Notes under the pieces: generated by a model
What the model was told of the DNA's origin: nothing
Database searches by the model: none
Seen by the model: only the letters and a program-made list of their open reading frames with translations
Program-made: the position numbers and the translations under genes
Part shown: piece by piece, positions 34,881-46,219 of the stretch
Numbering within the stretch: the first letter of the stretch is position 1
Layout of the letters: each line of letters opens with the position of its first letter
Assembly (NCBI GenBank): GCA_963971535.1
Contig: OZ020589.1
Span: forward strand, 70,650,843-70,714,842
DNA: 64,000 nt
From: Notolepis coatsorum
Taxonomy: Eukaryota; Chordata; Actinopteri; Aulopiformes; Paralepididae
Direction: 5' to 3'

Positions 34881-35626
34881 TATGGCTACTGCTATTAGCA
34901 TAATGTTCAACTGGTGGCATGGTTTGGCTACTGCTAGCATAATGTTTAACTGGTGGTATGGTATTTAATTTAATTTCAAACCTTTATTTAAACGCGAAAG
35001 GCAACTGAGGTTTCCCTCATTTACAGTCATGAAAAAAAAAGCATATCAAATCACACAGCATATAAAATCATAACAATAAGACAAGTATAACAATCAATTA
35101 AAACATGTACAACTTGATGTTGGCATCATAGCAAAATGCAGATTTACCCTGTTCTGAGCAAACTCGAGGGACCTTAAAAACCAGCCAGTCACTAGAACGG
35201 GTTCCATAGGTACCAAAATCCCATTCCAATAATGATGTAGTATAAAGGAGGTAGCTTACCAGTAAGGGCCTTAAAAATTAACAAATACCAGTGTTTGTTG
35301 CGCCTCTCCATCAGCGAGGACCAACCAACCTTCTCAAAGTACACAGTGATTAGTGTCGTATCGTATCCATCATTAGTGATGAATCTGAGGGCAGAGTGAT
35401 AGAGTCCAAGGATTTAAGGGTTGAGGCTGCAGCATGCCAATAAATTACATCACCATAGTCCAGGACTGATGGCTAATGGCTACTGCTATTAGCATAATGT
35501 TTAACTGGTGGTATGGTATGGCTACTGCTATTAGCAAATGTTTAACTGGTGGTATGGCTACTGCTATTAGTATAATGTTTAACTGGTGGTATGGTATGGC
35601 TAGGCTACTGCTATTAACATAATGTT
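34881..35626 (+). repeat. Minisatellite (GGCTACTGCTATTAGCATAA), interrupted
   Basis: Units of about 42-50 bp (CTACTGCTATTAGCATAATG, TTTAACTGGTGGTATGG) occupy 34881-34970 and 35467-35626. A trace (AACTGGTGGTATG) lies left of the LINE at 33340. The LINE and the repeat at 34971 split the array. Confidence 0.82.
34971..35466 (-). mobile_element. Unclassified LINE/SINE-like retroelement
   Basis: On minus it ends TTAAATAAAGGTTTGAAATT with a TTAAA-type tail. The T-rich start on plus and the 3' end style recall the insertion in M1 copy B. No coding is recognised. Confidence 0.5.
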
Positions 35627-35628
35627 GG

Positions 35629-35745
35629 GCGGTCAGGTGGCGTAGCGGAGATTGTGCTCGTCACCAATGCAAGAGGCTGCGGTCTCGACTCCCGGAGAGT
35701 CAGCATTGCCTTGGCTTGGGCTGATTGCTATACTAACTTTGGATG
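35629..35745 (+). mobile_element. SINE (family A) head fragment, copy 3a
   Basis: GGTGGCGTAGCGGAGATTGT (A box) and GGTCTCGACTCCCG (B-box-like), followed by GGCTTGGGCTGATTGCTATA. It stops where an opposite-strand copy begins. Confidence 0.72.
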
Positions 35746-36231
35746 AGTTTTTTTTTTTTTTTTATCCACTTTTTCTCCCATTTTCTATATTTTCTCCCAT
35801 CCCAATTTCGTATCATCCAATTCAACCCTCCCGTCACGAACGCTGTTTCTTGCCTCCCACAAGCCGGCTGCAATGTGGACTAAGTCATACATAGCACAAG
35901 TCCCCTCCGGTACTTGAGGTAACAGCAGTCGCATCTTTTCACCTGCGCAGCTCGATCCCTCAGTGGCGAGGAGTAACGCGTGGGAGGCTCACGCTGCCCC
36001 CGACACTTCCTGATTCTACTGTGCAGGCGCACCAACCGACCTGTAGGAGTCGCCGTCCACAACGCCCGATCCCCACCCATCAGTTTCCCACCCCCTAATA
36101 CGGCCAATGTGTATTAGTATGAACGACCAGCTAAACTGAAAGCAAATGTGGAGCGCTGGGCTCGAACAGGCGAGCCCAGCGTCTCTGCATTCGTGGCGAG
36201 CGCCTTGCCCACTACGCCACGTAGCCGCCCC
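35746..36231 (-). mobile_element. SINE (family A), copy 3b
   Basis: It runs from poly-T plus TATCCACTTTTTCTCCC to GCCACGTAGCCGCCCC (the head on minus). It is nearly full-length and tail-to-tail with copy 3a. No target duplication is evident. Confidence 0.8.
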
Positions 36232-36975
36232 AATATAAATATGTTTTTATCGTTTTCTGCAGTAATTCCTAGAACGAGAGTTATAGGCATAAACGCATAT
36301 ATAGATTATCTACTGCCGTTTGTTGCCAATACACGCTATATTAAAAATTTCAACTGTACATGATCCTATACGTTATGACTGATCATGTGCGGATGAACGG
36401 GGGGGGGGGGGGGTCGTTTATAATTCCGTGATAGTCAGTAAATGCTTTATGTAGTATGGGTGATATATTGATCAGATCAGAGCAGTTTGCATTAATAATA
36501 ATAAACAATCACGCTGAAAATGACGTCAGCGTCCTCTTACCGTTCGCCGATGAGACTGGAGAAAAAAGATCCCACTTATTTGACGTGGGTCGACTAGATC
36601 CATTTCCGGTTTGTATAATAATAATAAACGCCCAAATCATATCGATTATTGAGTTATGGCAGCGATCCATATGTACGGCTGTGTGTCTAGAGTCCCGCAA
36701 CAATATGTGAGTGCCGGACGCATTTCCCCGGTACACGGAGATCACCAGAGATCCATTTCCGGTTGTAAGTCGCCCGATCACCAGCAGGCGGCAGTATTGA
36801 AGCGTTGCAGAGTTGTGCAGGCTCCCACTGTATCAGCCAAGGCTGGGTGAGGGCATTATGAATACCATGGCGAAAAAATGAAATGTGATCTCAATAACGT
36901 CATACGCCGTGGAATGGCAGAATTAGCATGACCTTGAAACACGTTGTACGACGTTTTTGGCGCAGGATGTGTTAA
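36232..36975. mobile_element. piggyBac-like nonautonomous element (family P), left end lost
   Basis: It shares TTTATAATTCCGTGAT, GATGAGACTGGA and CATTTCCGGTTTGTAT with 40680-41020. Its right end GGCGCAGGATGTGTTAA ends in TTAA (36972-36975). The left end is cut by SINE 3b. A G-run lies at 36400-36412. Confidence 0.65.
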
Positions 36976-37131
36976 AGGCCCCACTCAACACTTAATCAAA
37001 AAGAAATTAACCACGAGGCACATGAGGTTAATATTGAGCCCTGCATGGGGGGAGTGTATCATTATGGGCTATAATGGAAATGGAAGACATCAGATCACAC
37101 TCTTTTGCCCGATGACATTAATCTAGTGGGT

Positions 37132-37152
37132 GGGGGGGGGGGGGGGGGGGGG
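37132..37152 (+). repeat. G homopolymer
   Basis: A run of about 20 guanines (37133-37152). Confidence 0.9.
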
Positions 37153-37683
37153 ACTGTAGCATCGTTACAAAGGCAATACGATGTAATCCCTTCAGAGATT
37201 CACGGGCGTGCCTCTGTGTTTGGGCCCATACTACATCAAACAGAGAAGAATCTAGATTAACAACAATAACAACACCCTACACTGTCACAGCTGGTGAGCC
37301 AAAATCATCATCATCTCTAGAGATGTTTATCTGTTGGGAATGATGGAGGTCCCCTTCAAGCTAGTTACAGACACGTGGTATCGTAAAAGAGAATCTCAAC
37401 ACGCTACTGTAGATAAAGATCTTGTGTTAAAACCGGGGTATTGGTGTGGAAGTGTTTCGCTATGATGCAGCAATATCATTATCTCCAACCTAAATCACCG
37501 GCAGTTCCTCTCTCAGACACAAGTTGTTTCCCTCGAGAGGGACTACTTCTTTCACACAAGCGCTTTACAGAAAAACCAAGATACAGTATGTGGTGATATA
37601 AAGTCTGATTCAATAATAAAACAAACAGGAATTAAATAAAGAAAAATAACATTAAAAACAGCAACTAAGCAAACTATTTAGAC

Positions 37684-38345
37684 CAGTGGTTCTCAAACTG
37701 TGGTACGCGTACCACTAGTGGTACTTGGTGGTACTGCTGGTGGTACTTGAAAACATTTCCAAATTTATTTTTTTGTGCAGTCAGGCCACTGAACTTAGAA
37801 GCAGGCCAGGCCAGTGTTTCTGGTTGCGGCGGCGCGATAGTTAGATAATCTAAGTGGGGAACAACCAGGAGATCACTGTGACAGAGAGTAATGCAGTCTA
37901 AATGGTCATAAATCTTTAATTCAACTTCAGCCCTGATCATAACTATTTATTTTTAGATTTCTTGTAATGTCAGATAAAAAATGAAATACTCCCACTTTTC
38001 TGAAAAGAGTTGGTGTTAAATCTGACATTACAAAGAATCCATCAAAATATGTGTTGCTGCTAATCATTGACACATGCCTAGCCTGTAATAATCCCCCCCA
38101 GAAAAATGTACTTTGCATTTGACATATTGAAAATATTTTACTTTGTGTGTTTTTTTTGACAATAATTTGTGATGCCATCACACAAACTGGCATTTAAAGG
38201 GTAAACATTCAAAAATGTATTGAATATGCGTTTTCTTTTCTTTTTTACAATAATTTGTGATGCCCATCACAAACACTGGCATTTAAAGGGTAAAAATTCA
38301 AAAATTCCTGCACCAGAATGCAGGAAATTAAGTTGTAACAAAATA

Positions 38346-38436
<91 letters not shown>

Positions 38437-38455
38437 ATGACGGACAATTGCTTGC

Positions 38456-38487
<32 letters not shown>

Positions 38488-38820
38488 TGAGAGAGAGAGA
38501 TAGAGAGATAATTAAGTACATTTGCTGAAATACAGTTCTTAATTATCTCACTTGCTATGTGAGAATGTTAGTTATTATGTTCTCAATGCCCCTTGCATTG
38601 TATGAGTTGTGTGGAAGCGTTTGCTAGTTCTAGTGCTATCCCTTTGTACATTGTGGCTGTGTCAGTTAACAATAAATAATGGTATTAGGAATACATTTGC
38701 CTCCTGCGTGAACTGTGCATAGCTGAATAGACTGTATTTTAACGCCGGTCATATGGTGGTACTTGGAGAGCCAGCTACGTTCTCAGGTGGTACTTGGTGT
38801 AAAAAGTTTGAGAACCACTG
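37684..38820. mobile_element. hAT element carrying a long (GT)n/(GA)n block
   Basis: The ends are CAGTGGTTCTCAAACTGTGG and AAAAAGTTTGAGAACCACTG. An exact 8-bp duplication, ATTTAGAC, lies at 37676-37683 and 38821-38828. The core at 37775-38340 is shared with the hAT at 16488-17409. No transposase is readable. Confidence 0.94.
38348..38511 (+). repeat. Compound (GT)n and (GA)n microsatellite
   Basis: About 38 GT units at 38348-38424, then GA runs to 38436 and again at 38460-38511. Confidence 0.95.
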
Positions 38821-38911
38821 ATTTAGACTATTAAAAAAGCCATAATTAAATAGTCCCCCATTTTAAGAACATATCACTTAAAAGAAAAACAATTTACTGA
38901 CCATCCTTAAG

Positions 38912-39590
38912 TTTCAAGTTCAAGTTTTTATTATATTAAATGCTTTTTCCTGTTTTGCTCCAGAGTGTGCTAGATAAAAAATAGATAAAATAGAAAATAG
39001 AATAGGTATAAAATAGAAAGTCAAAAGTACGTAAACAAGTGTAAACAAAAGTGTTCAATATACAAATATACAATACTGAGTAGAATTTTTTTTTAACCGA
39101 GTTACAATACAATATACAGTACAATGCAGAAATGGGATGAGGTACAACTTAGGGTAAGGTGCAAAGAGGTATGAGTTGTAGTGCAAATCTCTTTACCAAT
39201 AAATATAAAGTGTGTTAAAGTGTCTAAAGTGGGTGCTGCTACAGTGAGTTGTTTATTTAAAGTGAGTGTGTACATGTGGATGCGTGTGCTGTGAGTGTAT
39301 TTGATGGTTTGTTACATAGTGTTATTGTCATTGAGCATCCTGATGGCCTGAGGATAGAAGCTCCTTCCGAGTCTCTCTATACTGGCCATGAGACTCCGGT
39401 ATCGCTTGCCTGACTGCAGCAGTTCAAAGAGGCAGTTGTTAGGGTGACTAGAGTCTTTGATTATTCTCTTAGCCTTACTCCTGCAACGCTTGTTGTAAAT
39501 GTCTTGGAAAGTGGGAAGCCCACCTCCAATTGTGCGTTCAGCTGAACGGGCCACTCTCTGTAGTCTGCTACGGTCTGATGAAAGTCATAC
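38912..39590 (-). mobile_element. Rex1-like LINE 3' fragment, tail (CTTGAA)n
   Basis: The minus frame at 39554-39312 reads CRSKAKRIIKDSSHPNNC, LFELLQSGKRYRSLM and FYPQAIRMLNDNN, the conserved C-terminus. The 3' end on minus is AAAACTTGAACTTGAAAC (about 38912-38930). Confidence 0.8.
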
Positions 39591-39660
39591 CGGCATAATA
39601 CCCATACCGGGGTATGTCAGCAAGGTATGACTATGAAAAAATGATACGGCCCAAGCCTAC
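39590..39660. mobile_element. hAT MITE end remnant
   Basis: ATACCGGCATAATACCCATA leads to GATACGGCCCAAGCCTA, a MITE-like end. The partner end is missing. Confidence 0.4.
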
Positions 39661-39736
39661 CCATGTTGTACAGTTAAGAAACCATGCTCAGTCTAAATGA
39701 TGTTCAGGATGTATGTTGTACATTTCCTGCATCCCA

Positions 39737-40078
39737 TATGGCATAAAAAAAATATTGTTTGGTTCCTGTTTGTTGTCAGTTAAGGCCATGAGTAGGTAGG
39801 GAATTTATTTTATTTAATTTTTTTATTTTATCTCTTCCCACGGCGACTATGGATAGGGAATTTCTTTATTTAATTAAAATGTTCACGACAACATGGATGC
39901 ATGTACTCTGCCAGCATGTTTAATATCCATAATACTAAAGGTTTGACTAATATTTTTATTAAACTTTATTGAAAAAAATTATATATATTTTTTTAAACTC
40001 ATAAAATAAATGGGGTCGCACCTAAATCGGCAGGGTCGGTCGGCAACCGGAACCAAACAATTATTTTTGTTAGGCCTA
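39737..40078. mobile_element. Inverted-repeat element D1
   Basis: The left end ATATTGTTTGGTTCCTGTT and right end GGAACCAAACAATTATTTTT, then GTTAGGCCTA, form inverted repeats of about 30 bp. It shares its interior with D2 (45424-46054). Confidence 0.7.
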
Positions 40079-41284
40079 TTGTCCTTTGCAGTGTGTGACC
40101 CATTGTTTTTCTGGCATCATGCTCAAAGGCTAATGTACAGTTCAGTTATAGAGCTGCACTTTGCAGCAATGCCAAACATCTCATGTATAATGTTGTTTAC
40201 TCTGGCAGTGCCAGTAAGGTTGTACCCAGTGAGTGACTGGGTCAAAACAATAGCAAGGAAGAGCAGTGTGGAGATGAGACGTCCCCTCACACTAGAGTAA
40301 CTGAAAGCAGACAGGTCTTCTATTCATTATATCTCATCACTGTTGCGAATTGTGTTATAACGTATGACAAATATTTTCAGGGTATTATGACACGTTTATA
40401 GGGTATGACATCAATTAGTTCAACCGAGTGGTTCCTGGTGAAGTTTAATGGCCAGTCTGTTGGGGCTGTGAGGGTGCGTTTTCATGGTTTCTTCGGATAG
40501 GGTCAGGTGCATTCCGTCATGCCTCGTCGTCAGCTAGCGCTGTTTATAGAGGACACACTGAGACCCAGAGATAAACACCATGGCTTGTGTCCTTAACACA
40601 TTCACCGCCATAGGTTATATCCATCAATATAGCCAGTCTGCCAGCACTATAACCCTATGGAGATACCTTCTTTGCAGGGCATATATAGATTATCGATTGG
40701 CGTCTCTTTTCCATACACGCTATATTAAAAAATTCAAATGTATATGATCGGTATACATTATGCTTCATCATTCGTGGAGGAAAGGGGGGGGGGGGGGGGC
40801 GTTTATAATTCCTTGATCGTCAGTAACGGCTTTATTTACTATGGGTTGATATGTTGAGCAGATGGTTTGCAGTGAAATGAATAAACAATCGGGTTGAAAA
40901 TAACGTTAGTGACCTCTTACTGTGCGCCGATGAGACTGGATGAGAAAGATCCCAATAATTTGACGCCGATCTCCTACATCCATTTCCGGTTTGTATGGCG
41001 CAATAAACGCCGAAATCATATGGATTAGGGGTGCACGATATTGATTTTTTTTTACCCAGATACCGATACCTTTATGCTCCTCAAGCCCGATAACCGATAT
41101 TTATTGTATTATACAAAAAAAAATTAAATGTATATTCCTGTAGTTTTGACCTAACCAGATTTATCATGACATGAGCGTTACTACAACAAAACAAAGCCAA
41201 GACAACAGTTTTGACTGATAAAGTGACCATATTTATTTTTCCAAATAAATATAATTTGAATCAAAAAATTCACAATCAGTCAAT

Positions 41285-41718
41285 AACTTAATACATCCAA
41301 CCTAACAAGTCACCTGCAACATCACCACCGCTACGATGGTGTGTTAAAAGCCTACGACGACGCGCAAGCAGCTAAAGCTGCTGTGAATCCAAAGCCAGCT
41401 ACAAAGGAACCCGCGGCGCTTGTACCTATTGATGAGGCGTTTGCACGGTTTGCTAAATTAAAGAAGTTTGACAGAAATGACCCAAGGGCTCAAACCGCTC
41501 GCTTTTAAGCAGTGCTTGGTGGTGCAAATTAACCTGGCTACTACGGAGCAATAAGTGACTGCGTATTCAACCGAGGGTTGCATCACAGTCATGAAAGGGG
41601 CTAGATTTGCAGCAGCTTTAGCTGCTCGCGCGTCGTCGTAGGCTTTTAACACAACAACACACCATCATAGCGGTGGTGATGTTGCAGGTGACTTGTTAGG
41701 TTGGATGTATTATAAGTT
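41285..41718. repeat. Inverted duplication of the BED-finger segment
   Basis: 41285-41383 and 41609-41718 are reverse complements over about 100 bp with a 5-bp indel. The plus arm also encodes NLTSHLQHHHRYDGVLKAYD and continues in frame (EAFARFAKLKKFDRNDP) to a stop at about 41509. The two arms lie in inverted orientation about 225 bp apart. Confidence 0.85.
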
Positions 41719-42775
41719 GTTACCCTTTTCCCTCCTCGTGGAACTTCTGCATTGCATTTGTTACAAATAGCAAGCAAACTTTTTTCCTCTTAACACTTTG
41801 ATTGCCTAAGGCTAAATTCATGATATACCATAGGTTGCCAGCTCTATTTGTCTATGTAGAAGTTCCCCTTCTTTGCAGGGCTATAACTTTTTAAATTCTA
41901 TTGCTAAATTGCCATTATTAGGGCCCATTCAATGTCCTATATGTATTGTTCAGGGTGTATGAACGTTAAACTTTTTCATTCACATATTCATACTAAAATA
42001 TGATCTAAAGTATAAGTATGTTTTCATCTCTTTCTGCAGCTTTCTCCAGAACGTGATTTATAGCCCCAAATGCATTATATTGATGATCAAATACAGTTTG
42101 ATAGCAATCGGCGCGATATAAAAAAATCCAACTGGACGGACTTCTGGAAGTTACTACACGTAATCTGATGTTGACCGGATGGCCGAGGGGGCGTTTATAA
42201 TTCCGTGGGCAGCGTTATACCATTCATCTAATGTGGGTCAAATGTTCATCATAGCAGTTAGTATCGTACACATTGAAAAATAACGCTGAATCTTACCGTA
42301 TCTTCCTCGCGCCGTTGGGCGATGAGCGTGGAACAGACATTTTCCTATTATGGGATATAGAAATATCCAGTCCATTTCCAGGTTGTATAATAATATATAC
42401 ATCCAAATCATGTTGTTTTTTCGAGTTATTTGCAGCGATCGATGTTCACTGTGTGAAGACTGAGTCTCTCTAACACTAGCGAGTGCCCGGACCCCATATG
42501 GAGTGAGTCCTACCGGGTTAAAGGTAACATCCGTTTTTTCGATCTGCCGATCGGCCACCAGATGGCGGTCTTGAACCGCTAGAGGATTGAGAGGAGATCA
42601 CACTTGTGTCTCAGGGCCCCGGAAAGGAAATATGATTCCGATCACAGATTTTTGAAATATTGATATCAAAGACGAGTTACGGCGTCTTCGGCAACTTGAG
42701 CATGGCGGGGAAGGACGCCTAAAAGAGTCTTCCGGCAGTTAAAGTGTTAAACTATTCCGACACTACCGACGCCAT
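41510..42775 (-). pseudogene. hAT transposase N-terminus with BED zinc finger, interrupted
   Basis: On minus, MASVVSE (about 42775) runs into the P element. After it the frame resumes with AICNKCNAEVPRGGKRVTTY and NTSNLTSHLQHHHRYDGVLK (about 41797-41640). This is a BED finger (CxxC ... HxxxxH) that in transposases binds the element's ends. The reading then dissolves into unrelated sequence. Frameshift and stop at the junction make it non-functional. Confidence 0.75.
41790..42750. mobile_element. piggyBac-like MITE (family P), complete
   Basis: The ends CACTTTGATTGCC and GGCAGTTAAAGTG are flanked by TTAA on both sides (41790-41793, 42747-42750), the piggyBac target duplication. The interior is shared with 36232-36975 and 40680-41020. 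No coding is present. Confidence 0.83.
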
Positions 42776-42897
42776 CTTTGTTTACATCCGCGCTGCTTCA
42801 GAAACTTACGTGGCTACGTCACAGCCGAGAAAGGGAGCGCTGGATTTGAGTAAAACGCCCTCTTCCTAAACGACACGCTATCAGGCTATGCTATGGT

Positions 42898-43200
42898 TAG
42901 ACTAGTGTATTCCTGGCGTTTTTTTATACGTTTTTGACGACGTTTGATGTCCCATCTACACAGAAATGCGTTTTTTGGCGTTTTTTTGTGGATACGGCTG
43001 AAACGCAAAATTGTGTTTGCGTTTGGAGATACGCAAAAAAAACGCTTCGACAACAGCGTGTAGTCAGCACGGAGCAGTTGTTGCGAAAACGCCCATGCGC
43101 AGTAGATACCATCTGCGTGTGCGTGCCCTTCCGGTGACAACAGTGTGTGTGTTTGGGACAGAGCTCCGTGTCCCAAATAGCTTCAGCTACCATGTGTTGT
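42898..43200. repeat. GCGTTTTT-rich MITE-like sequence
   Basis: Repeated GGCGTTTTTT and AACGC motifs suggest a nonautonomous DNA element, but paired ends were not resolved. Confidence 0.35.
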
Positions 43201-43215
43201 CAAGTTATTGTTATA

Positions 43216-43328
43216 AGGACCCCAGTCCAAGCTACAACAGTCTGCATTCCCTTAACAATTGTTTGTATTGAGCCGTATTGTATTGTACCCATATGCAATA
43301 TGTTAAATAAAGTTTACATCCATTCATT
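43216..43328 (+). mobile_element. LINE 3' end, tail (CATT)n
   Basis: TCTGCATTCCCTTAACAATT, GAGCCGTATTGTATTGTACC and AAATAAAGTT match the 27785 LINE family. Confidence 0.8.
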
Positions 43329-45044
43329 CTGCTAGCATTACCGATTGCATGAGCAGCTGGCTAATGTGAGCTATCAGGATTCAGACCCTGTTAGCTCAGA
43401 GTTCCTCTTTCAACTTAACAAGCATTAAACAAAATGGCCCAGTCATCTATTCACCTTTGTTTAATACACACAGCGTTGTCTCTAATGTTATCTAACTACT
43501 GATAGCTCGCGATATCATCAGTTTTGGTGCTGGCCAAGTAGCGTGAGCTAACGTTAGCTTCTAGCCACAATGCTATATTGTTATAATGGCATACTCCATT
43601 GACGTTAGCATGCAGATAACAATGCTACCGATCGTTTTTTAGACTAAACTATCCGCTCTTGGTGGTCACTTGTGTTGATGTTAGTTTTGTTTCATCAACA
43701 AATGACAGGCAGAACACACAGTGAATGTATCCGTTTTGTTTATTGCACTTTTATTAGGTTTTGCTGAAAAATTATTGCTGCATTGAGTAAATAGGCAAGA
43801 TGGTGGCGCGGCAGGCGCCTGCCTTATTGACATTTTCTTTGCTGGAGCTTCCACCAGGAAGTGTATTGGCACATTCCTTCTGATTGGTTGAAATTGCCTT
43901 CATGTTTGCCACCTACTGCCACCTACTGCTTTGGCAGTGTACTACATCAGTGTGCTCGGCTGACAAAAACGGAAAAAAAACGAAAGTGTGACTCGAGGCG
44001 CATGACGTCGCGGCGATACGCGGCGATACGTATAAGAAAACAATACGAAATGATACGAAAGGTGTAACCGCAGCCTCAGTCGTACCACAGTACTGGCAAA
44101 ACGGGAGGAGCCTACAGTAAAAACAAACGCTGGGTTTATCGGGATGACATCATAATTGCTGATATCGGCCCTATAATTATCGGCCCGAGTTGTTTTTTTA
44201 TCGCTTCATTTCAGTTTGATAGCATTTTGAAAATCACTCGTTTTCGCAGAAAAAAACAACACATTCTATGATAAGTCTTTTACTGGAATATTCTAGAACG
44301 TTGTCAATTGTCGGCCTATTTATGAATCGTTTTCAAATAAACGCTAGATAATCGATAGTATATGTGTGCGCACGCACGCTCGTGCCGCGCGCTGATAATC
44401 GCTGCTCTTATTTCCTGATGGCTTTTACAGTCAAAACAGCCATATCACATATAGGGGAAACGCTTATATCCGTGAAAACGAGTCTGATTATCCTAAGACT
44501 GATAACATAGATTCCTTACCTGAGATCAGATCGTATCCAAATGGTTTATTCCAATTTCCGATCGCCATTCGAAAAAATCGCTCATTTGATTGATCCATCG
44601 TGTATACAGTAAAACACATTCGCCGCGGCACCAAGGCTCCAGAATGAACTCTGGTAGACCCCGGTTACATCAGTGAGAAGTAAAATGTGGAGTCAAAAAT
44701 ACTTTCTCCCATTCACTTTCATTGAGTCCAATCCAAAAGGGTGATTTACCATCTGGGAGACGATAGGGGGCGCTTTTTTCACATCCGAGCGCCTGGGGTG
44801 ACTGGATCTCCAACGGTGGGCTCGCTTGATGCAATATGATTTCAGATCGCTAATAAAAAAAATATTTAAAAAAAAAGTATTCTCGTGATGGGCATTCAAC
44901 CCGCGGGGGGTAAACCCGAGAAATCTCGGGCATGGCATCCAAAGTGTTAAGCACCCCCCACAGCCCAAATTAAATCATAAAAATATATATATTATAATAT
45001 TTTTATTTTTTTTTTTATATATAATTTTTTTTAATAGTCTAGTT

Positions 45045-45370
45045 CAGTGGTTCCCAAACTTTGGTGCGCGCAAATAAATTAATTTATAAAAATAAATTAC
45101 AATAACATTTCATAGAAATCTTAGTCAAACCTTTAGTATTATGGATATTAAACATGCTGGCAGAGTACATGCATCCATGTTGTCGTGAACATTTTAATTA
45201 AATAAAGAAATTCCCTATCCATAGTCGCCGTGGGAAGAGATAAAATAAAAAATTAAATCTGTGCACGGAGACCAGCAACAATTTTTTCTAACAGAAACCC
45301 ATTGGGGGGTGCGTCAGCTAGGTCGGGAGGTGACAGGGGGTGCACGGCCAAAAAAGTTTGGGAACCGCTG
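45045..45370. mobile_element. hAT MITE with a D-type core
   Basis: The ends are CAGTGGTTCCCAAACTTTGG and AAAGTTTGGGAACCGCTG. The core at 45130-45260 is the reverse complement of the D1/D2 interior. The flanking octamers (GTCTAGTT, CTCATAGC) do not match. Confidence 0.78.
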
Positions 45371-45423
45371 CTCATAGCAGCGGCGGTCCTCAGCTATTTC
45401 CTCAACTACATTTGAAAACAGCC

Positions 45424-46054
45424 TAGGCCTAACAAAATAAATTGTTTGGTTCCTGTTGGTTGTCAGTTAAGGCCATGGGTAGGTAGGGAATTTATTTGTA
45501 TTAATAAATGTTTTCCCACTGCGACTATGGATAGGGAATTTCTTTATTTAATTAAAATGTTCACGACAACATGGATGCATGTACTCTGCCAGCATGTTTA
45601 ATATCCATAATACTAAAGGTTAAAATACAAAGACACTGTACTACAAAAGTACAAAGGTAGTAGTATTAAAAATGCCATCACTATGAATTGAAAATGGGGG
45701 ACCCTGAAAACAAGACAACATCTTTCTCTGGTCTGCATCCCCTTAACAATTGTATGTATTGAGCCGTACTGTACCCATTCTGCAATCTGTTAAATAAAGT
45801 TCTCATTCATTCACCCCTAAATACTTCTCACTAAATATCCTGACGTCAGAGAGCTGTGCAAATATTGCTTTTTATATATTCTCATTATTGACATGGACTG
45901 CACTTTGACTAATATTTAACTAAACTTTATTGTTAAAAAGATTTTTTTTTTTATTACTTTTATTATTTTTAACTCATAAAATAATTTGGGTCGCACCTAA
46001 ATCGGCAGGGTCGGTCGGCAACCAGAACCAAACCTTTTTGTTTGCTAGGCCCTA
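45424..46054. mobile_element. Inverted-repeat element D2, with a LINE tail inside
   Basis: The ends are TAGGCCTAACAAAATAAATT and TTTTTGTTTGCTAGGCCCTA, with GGTCGCACCTAAATCGGCAG near the right as in D1. A LINE 3' end interrupts it at about 45683-45813. Confidence 0.75.
45683..45813 (+). mobile_element. LINE 3' end inside D2, tail (CATT)n
   Basis: GAATTGAAAATGGGGGACCC, GGTCTGCATCCCCTTAACAA, then AAATAAAGTTCTCATTCATT. Confidence 0.85.
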
Positions 46055-46219
46055 CTGCCGCCTTATCCCTTATGCAATCTACTATAGGAAATGGTGTCTG
46101 TGGTTCACTAGAGCAGTGGTTCTCAACTGGTCTAGCCTCGGGACCCAACATTTTCCTTAGTCATTAAGTCGCGACCCAACATTTTTAACCACTATGATTT
46201 ATGTAAAAAAATATATAAT

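Larger units (their letters stand above)
41026..44190 (-). mobile_element. BED-finger hAT element remnant, rearranged
   Basis: It starts TAGGGGTGCACGATATTGAT (41026). The distal part (about 44165-44185) has GATATCGGCCCTATAATTAT, a subterminal style typical of this hAT group, but the terminal repeat is lost. The minus strand encodes the transposase N-terminus (about 42775-41510), interrupted by a P element at 41790-42750. Confidence 0.6.
40593..44950. mobile_element. Composite block bounded by piggyBac-like ends (low confidence as one unit)
   Basis: The left end is TTAACACATTCACCGCC (40593). A compatible right end GGCATCCAAAGTGTTAA closes at 44950. The left 430 bp match family P. The block is broken at 41026 by a hAT element, which contains another P element. 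Whether the right end belongs to the same original insertion is unproven. Confidence 0.4.

Noticed and set aside
38220-38521. Open frames across the (GT)n/(GA)n tract
   Set aside because: They are translations of a microsatellite.
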